Shown here one piece after another: positions 39,323 through 53,094 of a stretch of DNA of 64,000 bases. Position 1 is the first letter of the stretch. Every line of letters begins with the position of its first letter. Under the pieces are notes generated by a model. The model was not told the origin of the DNA. It was given only the letters and a program-made list of their open reading frames with translations, and searched no databases. Made by a program: the position numbers and the translations under genes. The DNA is from Allofrancisella frigidaquae. GTDB taxonomy: Bacteria; Pseudomonadota; Gammaproteobacteria; Francisellales; Francisellaceae. The stretch is taken from positions 1-64,000 of the forward strand of contig NZ_CP038017.1 in NCBI RefSeq assembly GCF_012222825.1, in the 5' to 3' direction.

Positions 39323-39721
39323 TTAAGTTATATTTTTTGTGATCTGGTTTGCTAAGTCAGCAGATTTTTGTTTATCTCCCAGCATACCGAAGCGTATTTT
39401 AACTTCCGTGCTACGCTTATCAATGTCTTTTAGAGTTACGGAGATATCTTCAGAACTATCTTTGCCATTGATAGAAGCAGTAGTTTGTGCATACGATTGG
39501 CCATTTAAAGAGTATAAGCTGTTTGTTTGGAAGGTCTTAATCGTTGCATTATATACAGAGCGGATATCTTTGGGTATTTCAATTATATAATTGCCATTTA
39601 TGTAGTATACGGTACCACCTGCTATTGCAGCAGAACCAACTAATATTGCTGCTAGTACACAGCTGTTAAGAGCAGTTGCTATTATAAAACCAAGTATTAT
39701 TAGTTTAAATTTTTTTAACAT
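39323..39721 (-). CDS. DUF3568-like lipoprotein, paralogue 3
   Basis: The 132-residue protein has a lipobox-like LNSC at about residues 18-21 and the motif GGTVYYINGNYI, a divergent version of the AYVEGKYSM segment of its two upstream neighbours. It is the most diverged of the three tandem copies and its C-terminus (RFGMLGDKQKSADLANQI) follows the same pattern. Function is unknown. Confidence 0.82.
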   Translation of the reverse strand: MLKKFKLIILGFIIATALNSCVLAAILVGSAAIAGGTVYYINGNYIIEIPKDIRSVYNATIKTFQTNSLYSLNGQSYAQTTASINGKDSSEDISVTLKDIDKRSTEVKIRFGMLGDKQKSADLANQITKNIT

Positions 39722-39751
39722 TGTATATATACGCCAACATTAGTAAGGATA

Positions 39752-40165
39752 TTAAGCTTTAGACTTATTTACGTTAGCTTGGATTTGATCCATTAGTGTA
39801 GAAGACATTGCCTGATCACCAAAAGTACCAAACTTAATAGTTACTTTAGACACATTGGCATTTAATTTTTCAATTTTAATGTAAAAATTATCGCTCTCTA
39901 TTTTAGTGGCGCCATCAATTTCAGCAGTGTCATTATCTAGGTTCAAATCTTTAGAGACAAGTACAAAATCATTATTATCATTTATAGTTTTTAGCGCTGA
40001 TTTGTAGACATCTTTATAATAACCCTCAATATTCATAGAGTATTTCCCTTCTACATATGCCACAGTGCCTCCACCAGCTGTGACAGCCGCCAATATACAG
40101 CTACTTAGTGTTAGTGTAAATATACATGCAAAGAAAGTAGAAAAACTTTTTTTAAGGTATACCAT
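39752..40165 (-). CDS. DUF3568-like lipoprotein, paralogue 2
   Basis: The protein has about 137 residues from the internal ATG at 40165, which is preceded by AAGGG; the longer frame would start at 40195, overlap the upstream gene and add ten charged residues before the signal. The lipobox is LTLSSC, followed by AYVEGKYSMNIEG. Its C-terminus, VTIKFGTFGDQAMSSTLMDQIQ, is identical over 22 residues to paralogue 1. It is the middle gene of three. Confidence 0.85.
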   Translation of the reverse strand: MVYLKKSFSTFFACIFTLTLSSCILAAVTAGGGTVAYVEGKYSMNIEGYYKDVYKSALKTINDNNDFVLVSKDLNLDNDTAEIDGATKIESDNFYIKIEKLNANVSKVTIKFGTFGDQAMSSTLMDQIQANVNKSKA

Positions 40166-40184
40166 ATACGCCCTTACTTTACAT

Positions 40185-40580
40185 TTATTTAGCATTTTTC
40201 TGAATTTGATCCATTAACGTAGAAGACATTGCTTGATCACCAAAGGTACCAAATTTGATAGTAACCTTTGAAGCGTTATCAGTAATTTTATCTATTTGAA
40301 CATAGAAGTCAGTAGAATCAGTTTTTGTGCTACCTTTTATCATTGCTTGTGTAGCAGTAATTGTTTTTGCAGTTATTACAAGGTCATTATTGTTTTGGAT
40401 TGCTTCTAGCGCAGCATTATAAATTTTTGTAATACTTCCTTCCAGATTCATAGAATATTTTCCGTCAACGTAAGCAATTGTGCCAGCACCTGCAGCTGCG
40501 CCTAATAGCAGAACACAGCTATTTAGTAATAAAAATGATACACATAATAGTCCAACAGTAATTATCTTTTTAGCCTTCAT
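40185..40580 (-). CDS. DUF3568-like lipoprotein, paralogue 1
   Basis: This is a 131-residue lipoprotein (lipobox LLLNSC), with AYVDGKYSMNLEG and the C-terminal segment shared with paralogue 2. DUF3568 proteins form a lipoprotein family seen in Francisella. It is the first gene of a minus-strand set of three; the next begins 20 bases downstream. Confidence 0.85.
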   Translation of the reverse strand: MKAKKIITVGLLCVSFLLLNSCVLLLGAAAGAGTIAYVDGKYSMNLEGSITKIYNAALEAIQNNNDLVITAKTITATQAMIKGSTKTDSTDFYVQIDKITDNASKVTIKFGTFGDQAMSSTLMDQIQKNAK

Positions 40581-40844
40581 AAGCTCTCCTAGTATTATAA
40601 TAATGAATTAAAGTATCACTACCTTTTGACTTACGGTAGCCACACTTAGTTATAGCATATATTGTATTAGTTAACAAACAAAATTTGTTTTTGAGTTTAT
40701 TGAGTAAGAGAAGATGATAAACATGATGCTCAAACGTTATTAATGTAGGATATGAAATAAATTATTTGTCTAGCTAAAAACACATTTTGGTTATATTATA
40801 ATCATGATTTTTTAGGCTATTTATTTACAGGAATGTAACATCAT

Positions 40845-42389
40845 ATGAAAGAAAATAAAATTGGGCTTATAGGTTTAACAGCTATAGGGGTTGGGACTAT
40901 GATTGGTTCAGGCTGGCTATTTAGTTCTTTTTACGCTGCTAAGATTGCAGGTCCAGCCGCCTACATTGCTTGGATAATTACTTCAATTATAATTTTAGTG
41001 TTAGGTTTAAGCCTTGCGGAGATTTCTTTTAACTACCCTAAAAGGGGGTTAATGGCTAGGCTTCTAGTCATTAGTCACAACAAAGATTTTGCTTTTATTT
41101 GCACTATAGCAACTTGGTTGGGACTAACAGCTGTGATAGCTACTGAGGCTGAAGGTAGTATTCAATATTTAGCTTCGCTGTCTGATACTGTGTCTACTTA
41201 CTTATTTAATCCAGGTCATGGCTCTCTGACCCCTATAGGTCTTGGCCTAGCAGCTATAATTATATTTTTGTTTGGCTTAGTTAACTTTTGGGGTGTGAAG
41301 ATACTTTCAAGTAGTAACGTTATTTTAACTACTATGAAGGTATTGATACCATTTATAACAGCTGTATCAATTATGGTGATCAGTTTTCACAGTAGTAACT
41401 TTACATCTGTCGGTGGTAATTATGCACCTTATGGAACATCATCAATATTCTCCGCTATGATTGGTGCTGGTATGGTTTATTCTTTTAATGGCTTTCAGAA
41501 TATAGCATCTTTCTGTTCAGAGGCAAAAAACCCTAAAAGAGATATCGTTCTAGCAATGATATTTTCAGTACTGATTACATTGGTTGTTTATCTTATGCTT
41601 CAAACAGCTTTTATCGGAGCTCTTACAACAAATGATCTGCGTTATGGTTGGTCAGGGTTGGACTTCACGAGTCCTTTTGTGCAGTTGACTATGATGTTGA
41701 ACTTAAATCTTATGACTATAGTGTTATATGTAGATGCAGTTATTTCACCTGCTGGGACTGGTATGATTTATACAGGTTCAACTACAAGAATGCTTACAGC
41801 TATGTCACAAGATCGCCAAGCACCTAAATTCTTTGATAAGATAACAAAATATAATTTTAGTAGACGCTCTCTTTATGCTACCGTTAGTTTGGCTATACTT
41901 TTTCTACTATTGTTTAGATCATGGTCGTCTTTAGTTTCATTTTTGTCATTATTTTACGTAATTTCGTATATGTCGATACCAATATGTTTAGGAAAGCTAA
42001 GAATTAATGGAATTAAAAGTAGGTTTGCCATTCCTTTTGCAAGCATAGTTTTACCAACTATGTTTGTATTTTTATCAATCCTTTTTACATTTTCAAAGTT
42101 TCCTAACACAGGATATGTTGTTGTGTTTGTGTTATCTTTATATATGCTGTATGTGGTCAAGCAGGCATCTCTTGATCAGGGTTTTTTCCCTATTTTTAAA
42201 AGATCTTTCCCTTTAATTCTTCATGTGGTTGTATTAGCCATACTATCTAGTTTATCTCCAAGCTACTATGGAGGCTTTGACATTTTAAATATATCAACAT
42301 TCTATTTGTTAATAATCGTCTGGTCGTTACTGCTGTATTTCTATGTTGTACATATATATAGTAGTGTTCCAGAAAGTATCATTGAATGA
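40845..42389 (+). CDS. APC-family amino-acid permease
   Basis: The 514-residue inner-membrane protein has about 12-14 helices and the APC signature GLTAIGVGTMIGSGWLF near 9-25, followed by the EISFNYPKRGLM motif. It is probably an amino-acid importer or exchanger, substrate unknown. An in-frame ATG follows CAGGA-type sequence. Confidence 0.9.
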   Translation: MKENKIGLIGLTAIGVGTMIGSGWLFSSFYAAKIAGPAAYIAWIITSIIILVLGLSLAEISFNYPKRGLMARLLVISHNKDFAFICTIATWLGLTAVIATEAEGSIQYLASLSDTVSTYLFNPGHGSLTPIGLGLAAIIIFLFGLVNFWGVKILSSSNVILTTMKVLIPFITAVSIMVISFHSSNFTSVGGNYAPYGTSSIFSAMIGAGMVYSFNGFQNIASFCSEAKNPKRDIVLAMIFSVLITLVVYLMLQTAFIGALTTNDLRYGWSGLDFTSPFVQLTMMLNLNLMTIVLYVDAVISPAGTGMIYTGSTTRMLTAMSQDRQAPKFFDKITKYNFSRRSLYATVSLAILFLLLFRSWSSLVSFLSLFYVISYMSIPICLGKLRINGIKSRFAIPFASIVLPTMFVFLSILFTFSKFPNTGYVVVFVLSLYMLYVVKQASLDQGFFPIFKRSFPLILHVVVLAILSSLSPSYYGGFDILNISTFYLLIIVWSLLLYFYVVHIYSSVPESIIE

Positions 42390-42478
42390 CTTCTTATAAT
42401 ATTATTCAGCCAAAAAATTCAATTTAAACGTTGACCTAAGCATCAAAGACATTATTAATTCAACAGTCTTACTCATAT

Positions 42479-43792
42479 CTACAACTTAAAGTTAATGATT
42501 TTATTTAGGCAATTAATACGATTATTTAGATTTTCTATGTCTATATTATTAGAATCAAAAATATAGTTCAGAAAAGTTTGAAATTTTGGGGATTTAATTG
42601 TTCCTGACATTGAAATAAACTTTATAAGGCCCCTCATTATAAATGTCATACCAGAACTATTATTAACATTAATACTTCCACTATACTGGGTATAATCACT
42701 ACCTTTATTAGCAAATAATTGAATTTCTTTAATTATTTGAGTAATAGCATCTTCAGGTAAAGTTGTACTATTTACAATAGACTCTGTTGATATTGAATTA
42801 ATTTGCTCGCAGAAGCATTTAACTCGTTTATGACCACTATTTCCATGGCGATGAAAAATTCCATGATAAAAAGATTGTTCATAATTATTTAAATAATGAG
42901 CTAGCGTCTGAAATAAAATATTCTGTAGAAGAATAAACTCTTCTTGATATTCAGTCAATCCATCAATACTAGTATATGTTCTCACTACATTATCAAATTG
43001 CATATATTTTTTCTTAAAATCACGTGATGGTTCATCTTCAATTAAACCACTATAATTATGAACAACTCTTTTTATATCTGGATACTCTTCTCCATATCTA
43101 AATCTTCCTCTAAGCACAAGTCCAAGATTAGAAGATCTTGCCATAGAACTAGTGTCCTTCATCAAAAAGTGATTTTTGCTTACTTTTGTATATGGCCCAT
43201 ATGTTGCCATTTTATCTATGCTATAAATAACACATGTATTTTTGAATCCTTTATGGTGTAACTCATCCATTAACCATTGTGCAAATTCTATTGATTCGCA
43301 TGCTATCATTTTAATAGTAATATGAGTTTTTTTATGATTGGGAATACCATTTGATAACAAATTAGCTATTTGATAACAATAAACACGACCATATGCATAT
43401 TGATCCTCATTAGGGTATTTAATAATTTGTGATAAATATGTGTCTATTTTGTTTCCGTGACCATTTAAATAAATTATACTATTAGGTTCTATATATTGAA
43501 GCTCTTTTAATACTGCGTTATTAGCAAATTCAATATTACTTAGAGTTTTATGTATTCGCCAATCATTAGATGGAAGATCATTATTTTCCGCATATAAATA
43601 GTTTATACGAACAAAGGGTATATCCTTATCAAATAATGCTTTTCTAGGTCTATTATCATACATCCTTATCTTATACTCTCTATCTAGGCTCTTATCCTTT
43701 TGAACAAAATAACTTTTACAGTGTTGACCATATAAAATTAATGATTGCTCCGCTGCAAATGATATGTATAATGCTTTACGATATTTTGACAT
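42479..43792 (-). CDS. Orphan protein with clan-CD-protease-like His/Cys motif
   Basis: I do not recognise this 437-residue protein; it has no signal peptide. Residues 106-113 are a hydrophobic strand ending in NGHG (H112), and residues 159-166 are a second strand ending in ACE (C165). This layout, hydrophobic-HG then hydrophobic-AC 53 residues later, is the catalytic dyad pattern of clan CD cysteine proteases (caspases, clostripain, MARTX CPD). No other family motif is clear. The C-terminal half, about residues 230-437, is of unknown fold. The gene stands beside a broken IS5 transposase, in an accessory stretch, so a transferred effector is possible. All of this is inference from motifs. Confidence 0.6.
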   Translation of the reverse strand: MSKYRKALYISFAAEQSLILYGQHCKSYFVQKDKSLDREYKIRMYDNRPRKALFDKDIPFVRINYLYAENNDLPSNDWRIHKTLSNIEFANNAVLKELQYIEPNSIIYLNGHGNKIDTYLSQIIKYPNEDQYAYGRVYCYQIANLLSNGIPNHKKTHITIKMIACESIEFAQWLMDELHHKGFKNTCVIYSIDKMATYGPYTKVSKNHFLMKDTSSMARSSNLGLVLRGRFRYGEEYPDIKRVVHNYSGLIEDEPSRDFKKKYMQFDNVVRTYTSIDGLTEYQEEFILLQNILFQTLAHYLNNYEQSFYHGIFHRHGNSGHKRVKCFCEQINSISTESIVNSTTLPEDAITQIIKEIQLFANKGSDYTQYSGSINVNNSSGMTFIMRGLIKFISMSGTIKSPKFQTFLNYIFDSNNIDIENLNNRINCLNKIINFKL

Positions 43793-43889
43793 TTATAATT
43801 ATAAATTGCTAATTGATAGCAAAGTATAGTGTTTATATTTTTATATTCAAGACTGTTGATTTAATGTCCCAAACTTTGATTAGATTCTG

Positions 43890-43922
43890 TAAAATACAGA
43901 TATCGAAGATATTTGTATTTTA
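43890..43922 (+). promoter_or_regulatory. Long hairpin upstream of IS5 transposase start
   Basis: TAAAATACAGATAT and ATATTTGTATTTTA form a 14-bp stem (one G-U pair in RNA) around CGAAG, ending 6 bases before the ATG. It could hide the start region in read-through transcripts, a common protective device of insertion sequences, or be part of the left end. Confidence 0.5.
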
Positions 43923-43928
43923 GTAATT

Positions 43929-44419
43929 ATGGATTTTTTCTTTTTAGGTATAGAAGAGTCATTAGGTAAGGATAATAAGTTTGTAAAATTAAATAGTCTT
44001 TTAGACTTTAATTACTTCAGAAAGGCTTTAAAAGGTATATACGTTCAAGATAGTAATAATCGAGGCAGACCGAGTTACGATAGCGTGATGATGTTTAAGT
44101 TGTTGTTACTTGGCCAATGTATAGCCTAAGTGATAGAGAGCTATCCGATAGTTTAAGATTGCGTTTAGATTTTTTATATTTCACAGGTTTTACTCCTACA
44201 GGTGATTTACCAGATTATAGTAGTATCTGTAAATTTAGAAACCTACTAATTCGTAAGAACAAGCTACCAATATTGCTAGATAATTTGAATCAACAGCTGA
44301 CAGATTTAGGTTTAAATATATCTTATGCTAAAGGAGCAATAATAGATGCTACTCTTGTTGAATCCGCTGGTAGGCCTGAAAAATATATAGATAACCCACC
44401 AGAATCTTTAGTCTTGTAA
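43929..44419 (+). pseudogene. Broken IS5-family transposase (ISFtu2-like)
   Basis: The first frame reads as an IS5-type transposase N-terminus (FNYFRKALKGIY, RGRPSYDSVMMFKLLLLGQ) to about 44113. The frame then shifts by one base within CAATGTAT, where CAA-TGG-TAT would keep it open. It resumes with YSLSDRELSDSLRLRLDFLYFTGF, GDLPDYSSICKFRN and IIDATLVES, including the first catalytic Asp. A stop follows about 163 codons in all, so the second Asp and Glu of the DDE set are missing. The gene is therefore dead through a frameshift and a 3' truncation. It is about 360 bases before the 16S gene. Confidence 0.88.
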
Positions 44420-44782
44420 TTTAATAAGCAAAATAAAAAATAACATTTTTCGGCTCATAGGAACAGAACTTCTTAAAGAAAAGGTTGTATGCGGGTTGAA
44501 TTTTATACCACCTAATTTATTAAGTTTAAAAAAATTTTTCTGAGTTGCAAATGAATTTTTTCATAAACAAATATATTTGCCTAAAAAACCGTAAAAAACT
44601 TTAAAAATTTTAGAAAAATCTCTTGCGTTGAGAGATGTAGGTGTGTATTATATGTCTTCACTGGCTGACGGGTGATGTTAGCGGTAGAGAGGGTTTAGGC
44701 CTGAAAGATATTTAAGAGATATATTATATACAAACACTTTGTTGATGAATTTGAGTTTAGTAATTGAGTCAAGAAATAGATT
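44420..44782 (+). other. rRNA operon leader region
   Basis: This 363-bp region is the AT-rich upstream part and leader of the rRNA operon. It contains A/T tracts at about 44581-44620 that may act as an UP element and the candidate promoter at 44623-44651. I see no further gene; a 45-codon open frame after the transposase stop has no start codon. Confidence 0.6.
44623..44651 (+). promoter_or_regulatory. Candidate rRNA promoter
   Basis: A -35-like TTGCGT (44623-44628) and a -10-like TATTAT (44646-44651) are spaced by 17 bases, with an A/T-rich block just upstream. The predicted start is about 125 bases before mature 16S. Confidence 0.55.
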
Positions 44783-46312
<1,530 letters not shown>

Positions 46313-46412
46313 AAGGAAATACGAAAAGAATAATAAGAATAGAGCTTAATTGCTAATTCAGATAAATTGATAGAGTGTTTGTAGATAATAGATTTTAGTG
46401 TAAATAAGATAC

Positions 46413-46489
<77 letters not shown>

Positions 46490-46497
46490 TTTTTTTT

Positions 46498-46573
46498 GGG
46501 GCCATAGCTCAGCTGGGAGAGCACCTGCTTTGCACGCAGGGGGTCAGCGGTTCGATCCCGCTTGGCTCCACCA
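46498..46573 (+). tRNA. tRNA-Ala (UGC)
   Basis: The 76-nt cloverleaf starts GGGGCCA and ends TGGCTCC-A-CCA. The anticodon loop TTTGCAC gives TGC. It forms the second spacer tRNA of the rRNA operon. Confidence 0.97.
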
Positions 46574-46624
46574 CTGTTTTATTTGCATGAAGATAGAGAT
46601 ATTTAACAATTTAGTATAGAGATA

Positions 46625-49513
<2,889 letters not shown>

Positions 49514-49561
49514 TATTTCTATGCTGAATTGTTAAATATCTTTATATACCAAAACTCAGGT

Positions 49562-49676
49562 TTTGGCGATGATAGCTTGTAGGAACCACCTGATCCCTTT
49601 CCGAACTCAGAAGTGAAACTACAACACGCCGATGATAGTCTGGCAGTTGCCCAGGTGAAAGTAGGTAGTCGCCATC
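49562..49676 (+). rRNA. 5S ribosomal RNA
   Basis: The conserved core CCGAACTCAGAAGTGAAAC is at 49601-49619 and the ends pair through TGGCGA / TCGCCA. The length is about 115 nt. It is followed by a run of T (49676 onward) that may end the operon with the 5S stem. Confidence 0.93.
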
Positions 49677-49706
49677 TTTTTTCAATACAGCAACTTTTTA
49701 TCTCGA

Positions 49707-50399
49707 TTACTTGATAGATGCGTTAATTATTTTTAAGCATTTATCGTAAGTAAGTTCGTTTTCTTGTTTTAGTTTATTGTTTTGATCATAAACTTGAAAT
49801 ACTACTTTCTTATTTTGTTTAAAATCTAGCATTTCTCTACAGAAAAAGTTATCCAACCTATCAAAAATCAATTCTTGATTTGGGTCAGTATTTTTAAAAA
49901 TATAGGTTTGTTGCTTTTGATCATCCATTATTCTTTCAAGATTTAATACATCACTTATCTTTTGTGGCAAGTTTTGATTTAGCAAATAATTATCAAGTTT
50001 TGAAAGAAAAGTTTTATCTCTCAAATTGCTATTATTATTTATATCCGTAATAATAACTGTAGCTGCAAAAGCAATACAGTATATTATGATTATGAAACTT
50101 ACAAGTCCTAATGTGCTGTAAATTCTGGATAAAATTCTCCAGATAAGTAAGCCTTTATGTTTTTTACACGCATTCAATATTGATATAAAAATCAACAGAT
50201 GGAATATCCAAATTATAATAGAGTAGAAAAATAAATATATTAACCAAGCACCTGGACTTTTTATAAATATAGAAGCTGTATAAACTGCAAGTGTACCAAC
50301 CAAAAATAACAATATGTTAGGTAGCCAAAAAGTTTTGGCTAGCGACAGATCTCCTTTGTAGAGTCTTATAAATATATTCTTCTTTTTTAACTCATCCAT
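49707..50399 (-). CDS. Membrane protein of unknown function
   Basis: I do not recognise this 230-residue protein. It has three or four predicted membrane helices (about 23-45, 50-75 and 93-118) and a C-terminal soluble part of about 110 residues with many charged residues. The start is preceded by GGAG. It is downstream of the RHS gene cluster, on the same strand, and may belong to that island. Confidence 0.65.
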   Translation of the reverse strand: MDELKKKNIFIRLYKGDLSLAKTFWLPNILLFLVGTLAVYTASIFIKSPGAWLIYLFFYSIIIWIFHLLIFISILNACKKHKGLLIWRILSRIYSTLGLVSFIIIIYCIAFAATVIITDINNNSNLRDKTFLSKLDNYLLNQNLPQKISDVLNLERIMDDQKQQTYIFKNTDPNQELIFDRLDNFFCREMLDFKQNKKVVFQVYDQNNKLKQENELTYDKCLKIINASIK

Positions 50400-50516
50400 T
50401 TTTTATTCTCCTATTGTTTCCTTAAAGGAAGTGTTATAGATACTTTGTAATTGTGTTTTTAAAACCGGCATCGTGGACAAACCCCTCATGCTATACTAAA
50501 TTAAGTAAATTACTTA

Positions 50517-50757
50517 CTAACCTCTATTAAAATCACTATATGGATCTAACCATGGTTCTGTTTGTAAAGTCAAACTAGGTCTTTTCTCATATAAGGCTAA
50601 AAGAAGTCTTTGAACCTGCTCCTCACCATCAAAAACCATAACAGGCTGTAATCTATTTTTATAACATATTCTTCCGTTGTCGGTATATCTTTATCAGGCC
50701 AGTTATAAATTCCATATCTTACGACTCTTTTATATTCGTACTCTAAAAAATTCACTA
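50517..50757 (-). pseudogene. Frameshifted small ORF downstream of RHS
   Basis: From a GTG overlapping the stop of the upstream gene, one frame reads NFLEYEYKRVVRYGIYNWPDKD and continues to IPTTEEYV. A one-base shift near the AAAAA run at about 50659-50664 then gives CYKNRLQPVMVFDGEEQVQRLL, ALYEKRPSLTL and a clean end, LDPYSDFNRG. Both halves look like one coding sequence of about 80 codons with a frameshift. Alternatively the shift is a sequencing error in a homopolymer. It may be a second immunity or orphan gene; no family is recognised. Confidence 0.5.
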
Positions 50758-51084
50758 ATCTAAAAAAGAAATACCTGCTAAACCAGCTAAACCACCTCTC
50801 CATGACTTTTCAAGTTCCAAAATTCGGTCCTTACAAACTTCAAATTCAGTATCAATAGAAAAGAAAATTATGCCGTAGCTAAAATCATTACATGATTTTG
50901 AGCGTATTGTAGCTACAGCATAATTATAATTTTTATTTTTATATTCTATAGAATTCTCTAAATGAAGAAAAAGTTTATCTTTGTTAGAGCTACTGTATAA
51001 AATCGTAGCCCTTAAATCCATTTGTGGAAATCTTTCGTTATGTTCTCCATGTATGATGCATTTTTCAAACTTATTATTTACCAT
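50755..51084 (-). CDS. Candidate RHS immunity protein
   Basis: The 109-residue cytoplasmic protein is not of a family I recognise. Its ATG overlaps the end of the RHS toxin gene by 7 bases (51078-51084). In polymorphic-toxin loci the gene directly after the toxin tip usually encodes the cognate immunity protein. It has no signal peptide. Function is inferred from position only. Confidence 0.6.
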   Translation of the reverse strand: MVNNKFEKCIIHGEHNERFPQMDLRATILYSSSNKDKLFLHLENSIEYKNKNYNYAVATIRSKSCNDFSYGIIFFSIDTEFEVCKDRILELEKSWRGGLAGLAGISFLD

Positions 51085-53086
51085 ATTTCCACCTTTCTTA
51101 TATTAACAGGAATATTACCTGTAGCAATTCTTTCCATTCCTCCACCAGGCATATCAAACATAGGCTCAACTCTGCTTGGACTTGAAAATTTTCCCTTAGG
51201 GACATCCATAGTTACTTTTACTTCAGGGGTATTATCAAGAGCTGATCTCTGCCGAGCTCTTAAAGGATTATTATTAGCAGAATCTGTAACATAATGTTTA
51301 CCTGCTCTACCACCTCTAAGTAAGCCAGTTTCCTCTGTTGCTTTAAGCTCCGCCTTAGACATCCATCGTTGAACAGTTTCAACATTCTTAGCCACATCAG
51401 CCTGTCCAGCAAGATTGCGTTCTTCCATTGCTGCTGTAGTCGATGACTCAAGTAATCCGCCTGCTTTACTAGCAGCATACCTAGCTGCTCTTAGCTCTGT
51501 AGCTCCATAGGTCAATCCCAAAGCAGTCCCAACAGCCCAACCCGCCTTGTGGGCAAAGCCTTGAGTATGTTCCGTATTAACAAACCCAGCTGACATCCCA
51601 TTTACCATACCAGATGCGAAATCATTTAGACCATGAAAGAAACCACTAAACGAAAATAATCCTGTAGGGTCTGTATATAATAACGGATTATTATTTGCAT
51701 ATGCATATCTATTGAAGCTAAATAAATCACCTACAGTTGGCTCAGCTGGATCATAAGCCATAAATCTACCAAAATCAGGAGCATAGTATCTAGCGTTCAT
51801 ATTCACTAGATTCATATTCTTAACTGTTTCTTTTCCTGTAAAACCTATATGGTCCTCATCTTGAGTAATCTGACTTTTCTCTAATCCATATGGTCGATAA
51901 ATTTGCCTCCATTCTGTAACCCCATTTAAAGTACTAGCAATTGGAGAACCTAATGGATTTGTTGTTATATAGTGGTAAGATACATTTTTCAAATCACCCT
52001 GGTCATGTCTAGCTTCAACAGCAAGCTTATCATTAAGATATATATAATCAGTTACTTGCTGAGTGGTTTTATTTGGATCTAACTTATAAAGCAATCTTCC
52101 TGATTCATCGTAATATGTGATAACAGGTTTTTTACCATCCTCAGTAGTAGATATAACATGACCATTTGGGTCATACACAAACTCAATTTCATGATCTTTA
52201 TTTTTAAAACTAATCAGATGATTTGCAGCATCATAAACATAAGTGTCTTGACCTTTTTTTATAACATTCCCGTTAGTGTCATAATCTAGTTTCTGAGTGC
52301 CTCTTTTTGTATTAGATGTAACAAAACTTAGTAGGTTCTTACCATCATAAACATAGCTATGAGCACCATCATTAGTGGTTGTAAGGGAGGTTATATTGTT
52401 TAAATTATCATAGCTATAGCTTGCCTGTCCCCATGGACCACTTGCTTGAATTAACCGATTATTACCATCATATGAAAATGATTCATTATTAGATGAGCTT
52501 AAACCATCTATAATACTTATAACATTGTTTTCGCCATCATAAGTATAGCTACTATTGACACTGGTTGTTTTAATATCAGTAGCACGATTCATATTATCGT
52601 AAGCTATAGACAAACTAAAATTTGCCCCAGCGTAAGAGGTTATATTATTAGCAGAATTATAAGTAATGCCCGTAATAATATTATTTGACGAGCTTGTAAT
52701 AGATTGTGACCTTCCAAGCCCATTAGGATTATAATTAATAACTAACCTATCAGGGTAAGTAATAGATTTAATATGACCATAGTTATCATAGATGTAAGAG
52801 ATACTTTTTTGGGAAGTACCATCAGGATATGAATATTTCAGGCTTGATGTTAACAGATGATTTAGTGCATCGTAAGTATTACTTATTTGGTTAGCCGCAC
52901 CCATATTTTTAGAAGTAACATTATTATTAGCGTCGTAGCCATATGTAACTGTTGGGGATGCAGGAATCCCATTTGAGGATGAGTAATTCACTTGGATAAT
53001 ATTACCACTACCATCATATGTAAAGTTTGTTAACGTTGAGCCTGCGATTTGTTCAGTTCTACGCTGTCCATTAGAATAATATGAAT
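51078..53086 (-). pseudogene. RHS gene B, C-terminal part with toxin tip
   Basis: This is the 3' part of a 785-residue RHS protein, cut off by an IS256 copy. It carries about 20 YD-type repeats (YDANGN, YSYDGENN and similar), the RHS core end GRFMAYDPAEP and NRYAYANNNPLLYTDPTGL, then a variable tip of about 190 residues (from about 51656). The last 100 residues hold LLRGG, GKHYVTD and GGGMERIATG, resembling ADP-ribosyltransferase toxins of the Tre/HYD1 type as I recall them. With the IS removed this joins the signal-peptide half in frame; as it stands the toxin half has no promoter or signal peptide. An immunity candidate overlaps its end. Confidence 0.85.
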
Positions 53087-53094
53087 AACTTGTA
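53087..53094. repeat. Target-site duplication of IS copy 1, left
   Basis: AACTTGTA here is repeated at 54435-54442, immediately on the other side of the element. An 8-bp duplication is typical of the IS256 family. Confidence 0.9.

Noticed and set aside
44420-44540. Open frame after the IS5 stop (TELLKEKVVCGLNFIPP) as the missing transposase end
   Set aside because: It does not carry the IS5 DDE residues and has no start; similarity to a transposase end cannot be shown.
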